A stretch of DNA of 14,944 nt from CBDTTW01 sp965363675 (GCA_965363675.1 CBDTTW010000068.1:1-14944); one strand, 5' to 3'. Counted from the first letter of the stretch, positions 6,114 to 13,612 are shown. Notes: a model not told the origin generated them from the letters alone. Translations and numbers: made by a program.

Positions 6114-6695
6114 TTACCATACGGCGTTGCGGGCAAGGGCGGCTTCGAGCCGCTGAAGATACGCCTCGCGGGGGATCTCGACGGCGCCGAAGCGGGCGAG
6201 GTGCGGGGTGAGGTACTGCGTGTCGAGCAGGCTGAAGCCGCGCGCGCGCAGGTGATCCACGAGGCGGCACAGGGCCACCTTGGAGGCGTCGCGCGCGGTG
6301 TGGAACATCGACTCGCCGAAGAACGCCCCGCCGAGCGCCACGCCGTAGAGCCCCCCGACGAGCCGCCCCTCCAGGCGGCACTCGACGCTGTGCGCGAAGC
6401 CGAGGCGGTGCAGGCGGCAGTACAGTGCAACGATCTCCTCCGAGATCCAGGTTTCCTCGCGGTCGGCGCAAGCCCGGATCACCTCCTCGAACGCCGCGTC
6501 GAAGCCGACCTCGAAACGGCCCCGGCGGACGAGCCGGGCGAGGTTGTCCGAGGTCCGGAAGCCGTCGAGCGGCAGGATGGCGCGCGGGTCGGGCGAGAAC
6601 CAGAACACGGCGTTGCCTTCCTCCGGCACGGCCATGGGAAAGTAGCCGGTGGCGTAGGCGTAGAGAACCGTTTCGGCGGAAAGGTCGGACGGCAC
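6114..6695 (-). CDS. aat: Leucyl/phenylalanyl-tRNA--protein transferase
   Basis: Transfers Leu or Phe from aminoacyl-tRNA to proteins with N-terminal Lys or Arg, marking them for ClpS/ClpAP degradation in the cytoplasm (N-degron pathway). 193 residues, shorter than the E. coli enzyme (about 234) because the N- and C-terminal extensions are missing, as in many Bacteroidota. Family motifs are in order: GYFPMA near 17-22, FWFSPDPRA, ETWIS, LHRLGFAHSVE, LVGGLYGV, GESMF, ASKVAL, and a final HLARFGAVEI segment. The start is GTG at 6695; no in-frame ATG precedes it and the family motif begins within 20 residues. It shares a 98-base divergent region with the biotin carrier gene. The DUF1460 gene follows on the same strand 77 bases later, possibly in one operon. 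Confidence 0.94.
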   Translation of the reverse strand: MPSDLSAETVLYAYATGYFPMAVPEEGNAVFWFSPDPRAILPLDGFRTSDNLARLVRRGRFEVGFDAAFEEVIRACADREETWISEEIVALYCRLHRLGFAHSVECRLEGRLVGGLYGVALGGAFFGESMFHTARDASKVALCRLVDHLRARGFSLLDTQYLTPHLARFGAVEIPREAYLQRLEAALARNAVW

Positions 6696-6715
6696 GAGGA
6701 GAGAGGCGAGATGCA

Positions 6716-6743
6716 GGGCGGCCCGAACCGAACGGGCGGCCCG
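6716..6743. repeat. Two 10-bp direct repeats in the aat/biotin-carrier divergent region
   Basis: GGGCGGCCCG occurs at 6716-6725 and again at 6734-6743, a period of 18 bases, inside the 98-base region between the two divergent genes. Each copy is nearly self-complementary, and GCCCG at 6721-6725 can also pair with CGGGC at 6733-6737. It could be an operator pair, but no regulator is identified. Confidence 0.4.
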
Positions 6744-6793
6744 TCGTTCCTGAAGAAAACTTCCGCTCGGGCAAGATCAGACGACGGTAATAT

Positions 6794-7315
6794 ATGACGA
6801 CAGACCCCGGCGCCGCCCTCCCCGAGGGCGAACGAATGGCGCGCATCGACGGGCAGGTATACCGGGTCGCGGTGCGCGGCGGCGCCGTCTACGTCGATGG
6901 GGCGCTTCTAGCCGAGCGCGTCGAGGCCGACGCTTCCGGGCAGGTGCTGCTGCACGCGGCGGGCGCGCCCGTGGCGGTGTTCGTCGAGGAGGGCGGCATG
7001 GGGGCCGTCGTGCGCGGCCGGCGCTTCGGCATAGAACTGCTCGACGATAAGGCGCTGCTGCGCGAGGCGGCGGCCGGCGGGGCGGAGGGCCGCGCGCCTG
7101 CCGCCGTGGTGCATGCGCCCATGCCGGGCCTGGTGCTCGGCGTGCTGGTCGAGGCGGGGCAGACCGTCGAGGCGGGGCAGCCCGTAGTCGTGCTGGAGGC
7201 CATGAAGATGGAGAACGAGCTGCGCGCTCCGGCGGCGGGCGCCGTCGAGGCGGTGCACGTCCGCGAGGGCGACACCGTGGCGAAAGGCGCGTTGCTGCTG
7301 AAACTGCGCACCTGA
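6794..7315 (+). CDS. Biotin carboxyl carrier protein (biotinyl-domain subunit of an acyl-CoA carboxylase or decarboxylase)
   Basis: 173-residue cytoplasmic carrier whose biotin swings carboxyl groups between a biotin carboxylase and a carboxyltransferase. Residues 104-173 form the biotinyl domain: HAPMPGLV, then the attachment motif EAMKMEN with K138 as the biotinylated lysine, and a mirrored second half ending in AKGALLLKL. Residues 15-90 are beta-rich and resemble the N-terminal region of stand-alone carriers in propionyl-CoA or acetyl-CoA carboxylase clusters. An Ala/Gly linker separates the parts. The partner subunits are not in the window, so the enzyme it serves is open (propionyl-CoA, acetyl-CoA or a pyruvate/oxaloacetate-type enzyme). 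ATG 6794 is the first good start; the SDR gene follows after 4 bases. Confidence 0.9.
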   Translation: MTTDPGAALPEGERMARIDGQVYRVAVRGGAVYVDGALLAERVEADASGQVLLHAAGAPVAVFVEEGGMGAVVRGRRFGIELLDDKALLREAAAGGAEGRAPAAVVHAPMPGLVLGVLVEAGQTVEAGQPVVVLEAMKMENELRAPAAGAVEAVHVREGDTVAKGALLLKLRT

Positions 7316-7319
7316 ACCT

Positions 7320-8303
7320 ATGCTAACGGTCGTCACGGGGGCTACCGGCTTTATCGGCGCCGAGATCGTGCGGCGCTTGGCGGCGCGCGGCGAGGCCGTG
7401 CGCGTGCTGCGGCGGCCCGCGTCGCGGCTGGATTTGCTGGGGCCGCATGCGGGCGTGGTGGAGCATGCCCTGGGCGACGTGACCGACGCGCAGAGCGTGC
7501 GGGCGGCCCTGAAAGGCGCGGCGCGCGTCTACCACGCCGCCGGCTTCATCGGGATGGACAGCCGCGCCGACCGCCGGCGGCTCTACGCCGTCAACGTCGG
7601 CGGCACGGCCAACGTCGTCAACGCGGCGCTCGATGCGGGCGTCGAGCGCCTGGTGCATACCTCCAGCATGGCCGCCTTCGGCCGCCCCGAGGCCCCCGGC
7701 GGCCCTCTCGACGAGACGGCCGCCTGGAACGAGGCCGCGCGCGACACGGCCTATGCGCGCTCGAAGCATCTGGCCGAGATGGAGGTGCAGCGCGGCCTCG
7801 CCGAGGGCCTCGACGCGGTGCTGGTAAACCCGGCGCTCGTGTTCGGGCCGGGGCGCCGGGGGGAGAACACGGCGCTCATCGTGGACCGCGTGCGCGCCGG
7901 GCGCTTTCCGGCCGTGCCCGCCGGCGGCACGAACGTCGTGGACGTGCGCGACGTGGCCGAGGGCCACCTGCTGGCGATGGCGCGCGGGCGGACCGGCGAG
8001 CGCTACTTCCTCGGCGGCGAAAACCTGACGTGGGAAGAGATTCTGACGACGCTTGCAGCGGCCTTCGGCGTAGCTGCGCCGCGCCGCCGCATCCCGCTGC
8101 CGGTGATGCTGGCCGGAGCCGCCGCCCTCGAAGCGTGGGCGCGCCTGGCCGGGCGCAGCGCCGTCGTCACGCGCGAGTCGGTGCGGTACGCGGCGAGCCG
8201 CTGCGTCTACGACAACCGGAAGGCTGTGGCGGAGCTGGGCTGGCGCTTCCGGCCCTTCGCCGAGACGGCGCGCGACCTGGCGGCCTCAGCGGAGGCCGGG
8301 TGA
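7320..8303 (+). CDS. NAD-dependent epimerase/dehydratase family protein (extended SDR)
   Basis: 327-residue Rossmann-fold oxidoreductase of the extended short-chain dehydrogenase family. The nucleotide-binding motif TGATGFIG is at 6-13, HAAG at 72-75, the catalytic Ser region HTSSMAAFG at 113-121, and YARSK gives catalytic Y145 and K149. NPALVFGPG follows, as is usual in this family. The pattern is closest to dihydroflavonol-4-reductase-like and hopanoid-associated sugar epimerase groups, but the substrate cannot be read from sequence. The start ATG 7320 lies 4 bases after the biotin carrier stop, so the two genes are probably co-transcribed although no functional link is obvious. The 3' end overlaps the antisigma kinase gene on the other strand by 18 bases. 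Confidence 0.88.
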   Translation: MLTVVTGATGFIGAEIVRRLAARGEAVRVLRRPASRLDLLGPHAGVVEHALGDVTDAQSVRAALKGAARVYHAAGFIGMDSRADRRRLYAVNVGGTANVVNAALDAGVERLVHTSSMAAFGRPEAPGGPLDETAAWNEAARDTAYARSKHLAEMEVQRGLAEGLDAVLVNPALVFGPGRRGENTALIVDRVRAGRFPAVPAGGTNVVDVRDVAEGHLLAMARGRTGERYFLGGENLTWEEILTTLAAAFGVAAPRRRIPLPVMLAGAAALEAWARLAGRSAVVTRESVRYAASRCVYDNRKAVAELGWRFRPFAETARDLAASAEAG

Positions 8304-8747
8304 GGGCGGCGGGACGGGCTCGGGCTGGGGCGTGCGGTACTTCGTCATGAGCACCTCGTTGACGGCGCCCTCGGTGCGGTACTCGACGTGGTCCATGAGG
8401 CGCTGGATGATGAGCACCCCGAAGCCGCCGGCGCGGCGCTCGCGGACGGAGGCCATGATGTCCGGGGTGCGGTAGCACTGCGGATCGAAGGCGCGGCCGT
8501 TGTCGCGGATGCTCACCGTGAAGCGGTCAGGGCGCACGATGAGCGCGATGTCGATGGTGCGGTTGTCGGCGCCTTGATAAGCGTGCTTGATGACGTTGGT
8601 GCAGGCTTCGTCCACGGCGATTTTGAAGTGCTCTACCGTGGTTTCGTTCAGGTTTGCCGCGCGCGCATGCCGCTCCACGAAGCGCCGCACCTCTTCGAGG
8701 CGCCGCGTCGAGCTGGGGATGGATATGGTGTATACGGCTGGAGGCAC
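8286..8747 (-). CDS. Anti-sigma factor serine kinase, RsbW/SpoIIAB-like (HATPase_c)
   Basis: About 153 residues. GHKL ATPase that, in partner-switching systems, phosphorylates its STAS antagonist and sequesters a sigma factor or other target. The N-box is VDEACTNVIKHAY (45-57), the G1 box is IRDNGRAFDP (80-89) and the G2 region is GGFGVLI (107-113); all key residues are present. The start chosen is GTG 8747, giving MPPAVYTISIPS, a normal family N-terminus, 31 bases after the STAS stop. ATG 8825 is also in frame but would overlap the STAS gene by 47 bases and add a Pro/Arg-rich tail that looks like its shadow. A Pro-rich C-tail (PQPEPVPPPSPGLR) is unusual. It is the last gene of a phosphatase-STAS-kinase operon. 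The target is not encoded nearby. Confidence 0.87.
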   Translation of the reverse strand: MPPAVYTISIPSSTRRLEEVRRFVERHARAANLNETTVEHFKIAVDEACTNVIKHAYQGADNRTIDIALIVRPDRFTVSIRDNGRAFDPQCYRTPDIMASVRERRAGGFGVLIIQRLMDHVEYRTEGAVNEVLMTKYRTPQPEPVPPPSPGLR

Positions 8748-8778
8748 GGGCGGGCGCGCGGGTTCCGGGTAGGGCGGC

Positions 8779-9141
8779 CTATTTCGGCTGGCTGTCGGTC
8801 TCGAAGCGTTCGAGCGCCTCGGCATCGGAAGCGACGATGTCGAAGAGCATCGGGAAGCCCAGTAAATCGAACACGTTGTACACTTTAGCTTGCAGGGCGG
8901 ATATCTTGATGTCTCCTCCTGCCTCGCGGATTTCCTCGATGTAGGCCATGAACACCCCGAGGCCCGCGCTGGAGATGTAGCGCAGGTTTTCGCCGTTGAC
9001 GATGATTTTGTGTTGGTCCTCTTCCTGGCACTTCTGGATGGCGGCTTCGAGTTCGGAGGCCGTGTGAGCGTCGAGCTCTCCCTTCAGGTCCAAAATCTGT
9101 GCCGGGCCGCTCGTGCGAAACCCCACTGAAAAGTTGCTCAT
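8779..9141 (-). CDS. STAS-domain anti-anti-sigma factor, RsbV/SpoIIAA-like
   Basis: 120-residue cytoplasmic STAS protein. In this family the unphosphorylated form binds the kinase and frees its target; phosphorylation of a conserved Ser turns it off. The phosphorylation loop NLRYISSAGLGVFM is at 52-65, with S57 or S58 as the acceptor; the usual Asp before it is replaced by Ile. The KGELDAHTASELE strand-helix at 20-32 is typical. ATG 9141 is preceded by AGGGAG about 10 bases upstream, one of the few Shine-Dalgarno-like sequences in the window. It lies 53 bases after the phosphatase gene and directly before the kinase gene, so the three probably act as a single partner switch. Confidence 0.92.
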   Translation of the reverse strand: MSNFSVGFRTSGPAQILDLKGELDAHTASELEAAIQKCQEEDQHKIIVNGENLRYISSAGLGVFMAYIEEIREAGGDIKISALQAKVYNVFDLLGFPMLFDIVASDAEALERFETDSQPK

Positions 9142-9194
9142 GGAATAGGTTCTCCCTGCGCAGTCCGAAGCTGGTTGGCAAAGTCGTATGCAGG

Positions 9195-11426
9195 TTAAGT
9201 TACATCAGTGGAAGCGAAGGGCTGGTTCTGGGCATAGATTTTCGCGTCGGCGATCTGCGGAGCCAGTTGGATGCCGCGCCACTTGAGCACGACGATGGTG
9301 GTGTCGTCCTCGAAGCAGTCGTGGCCGGTGAAGCTGCGCAGGTCGTCGAGTAGGGCGCGGTGCAGGTCGGCGGCGTCCTCATGGCGGTGCTCGCGGAGCT
9401 GGTCGAGCAGGCGGTCGTAGCCGTACTCCTCGCCGTCGGCGTCGCGGCTTTCCACAAGGCCGTCGGTGTAGAGCACGAACACGTCGCCGGGTTGCAGGGC
9501 GATGCGCTCCTCGGCGAGGGCCTCGCGGAAGCGGTGGCTGCGGTCGAGGCCGAGGCCGATGCCCTGGCTGCGCAGGAAGCGCGCTTCGCCGCCGAGGTTG
9601 ATGACCGCCACGGGGCAATGGCCGGCGCGGGCCAGCAGCAGCTCCTCGGCGCGCAGGTCTACCAGGCCGTAGACGACCGAGACGAACACATGCTTTTCGA
9701 GGGCCGTGCCGAGCGCTTCGTTGGCGTGCGTCAGGAAGTCGAGCGGGCGCGGGGCGAGGCGGCTGACCGAGCGGAAGATGCCTTGCATCTCGGCCATGAA
9801 GAACGCCGCCTGCGTGCCCTTGCCCGACACGTCGCCGATGATGAGCGCCAGGCGGTCGTCGCCGAGTTCGAGAAAGTCGTAGTAGTCCCCCCCGACCTCC
9901 TGCGCCGAGATGCTGGAGGCGGCGATGTCGAGACCCGGCGCCTCCGGCAGCGCCTGCGGCAACAGCTTGCGCTGCACCTCGCGGGCGATGTCGAGCTCGC
10001 GGGTGAGGCGCTCCTTTTCGATCTGCTGCTCGAAGAGCCGGGCGTGGTCGAGCGCGAGCGCCGCCTGGGCGCCGAACATGACCATGGCCGCCACGTCGTC
10101 CTCCTCGAAGCCGTGCGCGACGTTCTTGACGAGGTAGAGCGCCCCGATCAGCTCGCCGCGCGCGACGAGCGGCACGACGAGCAGGCTGCCGAGCCCGTCG
10201 CCGGGGCGCGCCCGCACGCGGTGGTCTACGGGGGCCTGCTCGATCAGGATGGGCTCGCGCTTGAGCGCCAGTTCATCGAAGAAGGCGGCGCTGTCCACGA
10301 CTTGCTCGATGCGCCCGGCGGCAATGCCGTGCGTCCCGACGATCTCGGGCCGGAGCGTGCCGCGCTGCACGTCGAGGACGGCCAGCCACGCCTGATGCGC
10401 CGAGCCCGACTCGACGGGCGAGGCCGTAATGGAAGCGGCGAGCTTCGAGGGGTCGAACGCCTGGCTGACGAGCCGCGTGAGCGAGTGCAGCGCGGCCATC
10501 TCGTCCACCTTCTGCTGGAAGTCGCTCGTCGTCGGCAGGTGGAACAGCAGCGAGAGCAGGGCGGTGGCGCAGTAGAGAATGCCGAAGGCAATCGAGAGCA
10601 GGCTAAACTGCCGCAGGGGGTAGCTGTAGTGCAGCACGAAGGTGTCGCCGCCGGGGAGGAAGCCTGCGTCGCCGAAGGCGAGCGAGAGCGTCAGCATCGT
10701 CAGCAGCAGGGCCGCCAGCCCGAGCGTCGCCATCTTCTCCCGGAACGAGAGGTACGGAATCCACGAGAGGCGGAATGAGTTCGCCACCATGAGCAGCGTG
10801 GCCGGCGCCATGAAGACGCCCCGGACGATTGAAGGCTCGTTGCTCGCCGGGTCGGCCATGAACACGCTCAGGGCGGCCACGCCCATCATGGCGATCATGA
10901 GGCGCCAGTTGCGCTGGCTGGAGCGGGTGCGCTTGAAGAGCACCAGGTCGCGGAGGCGGTGCAGCAGGAACAGCGCAAACGAGGCTTCGAGCAGGCTCAG
11001 CACGTTCATCTTGATGACCGTGGCAAGCGTGAGCGGACGATTGGAGCCGTATTCGAAGCCCAGGGCGGCGGCCGTAGGGGCGCTCTCCGGAGGCGCGCCT
11101 ATCGAGACGATGCCTTTCGCCAGCGCCAGGAGCGCCGCGCCCAGCAGCAGCAGCCGCCAGAAGATGCGCCCCGGCGCGGCCTTCGAGCGGGCGAACACGC
11201 ACGAGAACAGCATCCACAGGCTGGCGTAGGCGACCACGACCGAGGCCTGGTACGCCGCTTCCAGCGCCCCGGGGACCGGCCCGGCGGCCCGGTAGCTCAT
11301 CAGGTGGTAGAGCGTCCCGGCCAGGTAGAGCACGGTGAACACCGCGAGCGCCACGCCCTGCTTGATGCGGGAGCTGTGCTCGGGGCTCAGCGTGTGCGCC
11401 AGGCTGGTCAGCGGGAGAATCTGCAT
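9195..11426 (-). CDS. Membrane-bound GAF-SpoIIE (PP2C) serine phosphatase, RsbU-like
   Basis: 743 residues. The N-terminal third (about 23-296) contains seven to eight hydrophobic segments, e.g. 23-45, 58-78, 89-108, 135-157, 175-192, 232-252 and 273-296. A GAF domain occupies about 310-462, then a short coiled linker with LTRELDIAREVQRKLLP (474-490), the standard lead-in to SpoIIE phosphatases. The PP2C domain holds VGGDYYDF (511-518), GDVSGKG (531-537), YTDGLVESRD (653-662) and FEDDTT (705-710), so the metal-binding Asp residues are intact. Expected role: sense a membrane or small-molecule signal and dephosphorylate the STAS protein encoded 53 bases downstream. The C-terminus extends about 20 residues beyond the domain. 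Transcription probably starts from the minus-strand promoter near 11473-11504. The signal is unknown. Confidence 0.92.
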   Translation of the reverse strand: MQILPLTSLAHTLSPEHSSRIKQGVALAVFTVLYLAGTLYHLMSYRAAGPVPGALEAAYQASVVVAYASLWMLFSCVFARSKAAPGRIFWRLLLLGAALLALAKGIVSIGAPPESAPTAAALGFEYGSNRPLTLATVIKMNVLSLLEASFALFLLHRLRDLVLFKRTRSSQRNWRLMIAMMGVAALSVFMADPASNEPSIVRGVFMAPATLLMVANSFRLSWIPYLSFREKMATLGLAALLLTMLTLSLAFGDAGFLPGGDTFVLHYSYPLRQFSLLSIAFGILYCATALLSLLFHLPTTSDFQQKVDEMAALHSLTRLVSQAFDPSKLAASITASPVESGSAHQAWLAVLDVQRGTLRPEIVGTHGIAAGRIEQVVDSAAFFDELALKREPILIEQAPVDHRVRARPGDGLGSLLVVPLVARGELIGALYLVKNVAHGFEEDDVAAMVMFGAQAALALDHARLFEQQIEKERLTRELDIAREVQRKLLPQALPEAPGLDIAASSISAQEVGGDYYDFLELGDDRLALIIGDVSGKGTQAAFFMAEMQGIFRSVSRLAPRPLDFLTHANEALGTALEKHVFVSVVYGLVDLRAEELLLARAGHCPVAVINLGGEARFLRSQGIGLGLDRSHRFREALAEERIALQPGDVFVLYTDGLVESRDADGEEYGYDRLLDQLREHRHEDAADLHRALLDDLRSFTGHDCFEDDTTIVVLKWRGIQLAPQIADAKIYAQNQPFASTDVT

Positions 11427-11472
11427 CGCGGGGGGGAAGGAGCCGCCCTGAAGCGGTCGCTAGGCCGAAAAT

Positions 11473-11504
11473 CCAAGTTAGGCAGGGCCGGCGGCACATC
11501 CAAC
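11473..11504 (-). promoter_or_regulatory. Candidate minus-strand promoter for the partner-switching operon
   Basis: On the minus strand GTTG (11504-11501) is followed after 20 bases by TAACTTGG (11480-11473). This matches the Bacteroidota pattern TTTG, 19-21 bases, TAnnTTTG with one mismatch per box. It lies 46 bases before the phosphatase ATG at 11426. Confidence 0.4.
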
Positions 11505-11597
11505 GGCGCCGGCAGGGGTTCTGCCGCGCCGCAGCCGGACGCAGGGGTTTACTGGCTTGCCCCGCGCTTTGTTACATTCCTTCGGCGCATAGGGCGG

Positions 11598-11628
11598 TTT
11601 GGGGGCATTATTTCGGGGCATAGTTTTG
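11598..11628 (+). promoter_or_regulatory. Bacteroidota-type promoter for the four-repeat protein gene
   Basis: TTTG at 11598-11601, exactly 19 bases, then TAGTTTTG at 11621-11628. Both boxes match the Bacteroidota housekeeping consensus (TTTG, 19-21 bases, TAnnTTTG) perfectly. The ATG at 11702 lies 73 bases after the -7 box, giving a leader of roughly 65 bases. Apart from this and the divergent promoter at 11473-11504, the 275-base region 11427-11701 shows nothing else I can name. Confidence 0.62.
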
Positions 11629-11701
11629 CGCCTTCACTCGGTAACTTCTGCGACCTGCGCCCGTACACCTCCCGAACCCTTCTCCGGCTGACGGTCTGAT
11701 C

Positions 11702-13525
11702 ATGAGACGCCGAAAAATCGTACGCTTTCAACTCGCGCTGCTGGCCCTGGCGGCGGCGGCGCTCGTCGGGCGAAACCTGTGGGTCAACCGCGAGCCCGGC
11801 GCCGAAGTCGTGCTCAAGGACATCGAGGCGCGCGCGCTCAAGCACGAGATGTTCCAGGCCGCCGCGCCGGCGCGCATCGTCGTCTCGGGCGTAGGCTCCC
11901 TGGGCGAGGGCGGCGGCGAGGCGGGGTTCAACGCCTACGGCTGGATCGTGCGGCGCGGCAGCCATGAAGTGGTCTGGCGCATGGACCCGGCGCGGGTGCA
12001 GCGCGGCCGGGGCACCCTGGCGACGCAGCACGACACCCTGAGCATCTTGCCCGGCCTGTACGACGTGTACTTCAGCTCGTTCGGCAACCACACCCGCGCC
12101 CGCGAGCGCGGCGGCTCATTCTTCCGGCGCCTGGCCGACTCGTCGCGGCGGTGGCAGAACGAAAGCTCCAAGTGGCGCATGACGGTGGCGGGGCTGACGC
12201 CGGAAGCCATCCGGGGCGTGCAGGACGGCGACGAGGCCGCCGCCGAGGCCGCCGAAGGGCTGCTCTGGTCGTCGGCCCCCGTGCGTAACCAGGAAGACAA
12301 GGGCTTCCTGTTCGAGGTCGGGGCGCCCGCCGCGCTGCGCGTCTACGCCATGGGCGAGTTCGAGGGCGAGCATGCCGCCGACTTCGGGTGGATCGAGGAG
12401 GCGCAGTCCGGCCGGAAGGTGTGGGAGATGCGCGCCGCGAACACGCGCCCCGGCGGCGGCGCCCCGCGCAACCGCTACGCCGACGAGCCGGTGCGCCTGG
12501 CGCCGGGCCTGTACCGCGCCCACTACAAATCCAACGGCCGCCACGCCTACGACGACTGGGAGGCCAACCCGCCGTTCGACCCGGCGGCGTGGGGCATGGC
12601 GCTCTACTACGCCTCGGACCCGGCCGCCGTCGCGGCCTTCGACCCCTGGACGAGCCGCGCGCCCATCGCCAAGCTCGACCGGGTCGGCAGCGGAGTCCGG
12701 CGCAGCATCGGCTTCGAGCTGCTGCGGCCGACGCCGGTGGTGGTGCAGGCCACCGGCGAGGTCAAGCACGACAACCGCTATGATTACGGGTGGCTGGAGG
12801 ATGCCTCCACCGGCCGGAAAATATGGGAAATGGGCGCCGAAGACCGCACGGCCCCCGCCGGCGGCGACTCGAAGAACCGCGAGGAGACGGCCGTGTTCAC
12901 GCTGGAGCCGGGGCGCTACGTGCTGCACTTCCGCACCGACGACTCGCACGCCTTCGACGACTGGAACAGCGCGGAGCCCACGCACCCGGAACGCTGGGGC
13001 GCGGCCGTCTTTCCGCTGGCGCGCACGCTGCCGCCCGGCGTGGCCGTCGTGGACGCGCGTTACGAAGAACAACGGGGCGACGGCGGCGAGCCCCGCGAGC
13101 CGCCGTGCGTAGAGGACGACTGCCCGGCGCCCCCGCCGCCCCTGCCGCCCGGCGCCGGCCTCATGGGCGAGGCCGTCGTAGAGCACGTCCGCCTCGGCAA
13201 CGACACCGACATCAACGACATGCTGATCGTCCACGAGCCCGGCGCCTATCAGATTTACGCCCTCGGCGAGCTGACCGAGAGCGGCCGCTACGACTACGGC
13301 TGGATCGAGCGCGCCGCCGACAAAGAACGGGTGTGGGAGATGACGTGGGAGAACACGCGCCCGGCCGGCGGCAGCGACCGCAACCGCGCCTTCCGGGGCG
13401 AGGTGTTCCTGGAGCCGGGCCATTACCGGGTGCGCTTCAAGACCGACATGGCGCACGCCTTCGGCAGCTTCAAGGACAGCGAGCCCGACGACCCGGAGCG
13501 CTGGGGCATCACCATCGCGCGCTGA
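11702..13525 (+). CDS. Unrecognised exported or membrane-anchored protein with four tandem ~100-residue modules
   Basis: 607 residues; I do not recognise the family. MRRRK and a hydrophobic stretch (about 8-23) form a signal anchor or uncleaved signal peptide, so most of the protein is probably periplasmic or external. Four modules share one pattern: a beta strand ending in GE, then YGWIE, a VWEM block, NTRPAGGS-x-x-NR, LEPGxYRVHFKTD, HAFDDW and PERWG. YGW/FGW falls at 79-81, 228-230, 362-364 and 532-534; W-x-M at 92-94, 241-243, 375-377 and 545-547; PG-x-Y at 117-120, 268-271, 403-406 and 572-575. Module 1 is degenerate and lacks the TRPAGG and HAFDDW blocks; modules 2-4 are close to each other. 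A Pro-rich linker near 464-486 before module 4 carries the only two Cys (C469, C474). It may be a beta-sandwich binding or structural protein. Function unknown; the coding call is very secure. Confidence 0.93.
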   Translation: MRRRKIVRFQLALLALAAAALVGRNLWVNREPGAEVVLKDIEARALKHEMFQAAAPARIVVSGVGSLGEGGGEAGFNAYGWIVRRGSHEVVWRMDPARVQRGRGTLATQHDTLSILPGLYDVYFSSFGNHTRARERGGSFFRRLADSSRRWQNESSKWRMTVAGLTPEAIRGVQDGDEAAAEAAEGLLWSSAPVRNQEDKGFLFEVGAPAALRVYAMGEFEGEHAADFGWIEEAQSGRKVWEMRAANTRPGGGAPRNRYADEPVRLAPGLYRAHYKSNGRHAYDDWEANPPFDPAAWGMALYYASDPAAVAAFDPWTSRAPIAKLDRVGSGVRRSIGFELLRPTPVVVQATGEVKHDNRYDYGWLEDASTGRKIWEMGAEDRTAPAGGDSKNREETAVFTLEPGRYVLHFRTDDSHAFDDWNSAEPTHPERWGAAVFPLARTLPPGVAVVDARYEEQRGDGGEPREPPCVEDDCPAPPPPLPPGAGLMGEAVVEHVRLGNDTDINDMLIVHEPGAYQIYALGELTESGRYDYGWIERAADKERVWEMTWENTRPAGGSDRNRAFRGEVFLEPGHYRVRFKTDMAHAFGSFKDSEPDDPERWGITIAR

Positions 13526-13526
13526 C

Positions 13527-13553
13527 GCCGCCGCGCTGGCGCGGCCCGGCGGC
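13527..13553 (+). terminator. GC-rich hairpin directly after the four-repeat gene
   Basis: GCCGCC at 13527-13532 pairs with GGCGGC at 13548-13553; alternatively GCCGCGC (13530-13536) pairs with GCGCGGC (13539-13545). It starts one base after the stop codon. There is no T-tract, so factor-independent termination is uncertain. Confidence 0.3.
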
Positions 13554-13579
13554 CTGCCGTACATTGGCCGCTCCGCTTA

Positions 13580-13612
13580 AGCCGCCCCGCGCTTCGCTCA
13601 GCCGCCCCGCGC
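13580..13612 (+). repeat. 13-bp direct repeat, 20-base period, abutting the prmA start
   Basis: AGCCGCCCCGCGC occurs at 13580-13592 and again at 13600-13612, and the prmA ATG follows at once at 13613. The flanks (GCTTA and GCTCA) are also similar, so this looks like a tandem duplication of about 20 bases. It replaces any ribosome-binding sequence before prmA. It could be a regulatory site or a replication slip. Confidence 0.55.

Noticed and set aside
5126..6430. Upstream extension of the ubiE frame to 6430
   Set aside because: The frame stays open through the DUF1460 and aat genes, but only 4397-5125 shows methyltransferase motifs; the rest is low-complexity Arg/Ser/Ala.
8748..8825. ATG 8825 as start of the RsbW-like kinase
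   Set aside because: It would overlap the STAS gene by 47 bases and add a Pro/Arg-rich tail; GTG 8747 gives a normal family N-terminus.
9360..10778. 472-codon plus-strand open frame
   Set aside because: Antisense shadow of the SpoIIE phosphatase gene, dominated by Glu, Arg, Ala and Val without any domain pattern.
12116..13564. 482-codon minus-strand open frame
   Set aside because: Antisense to the four-repeat protein; its apparent repetition mirrors the real repeats on the other strand.
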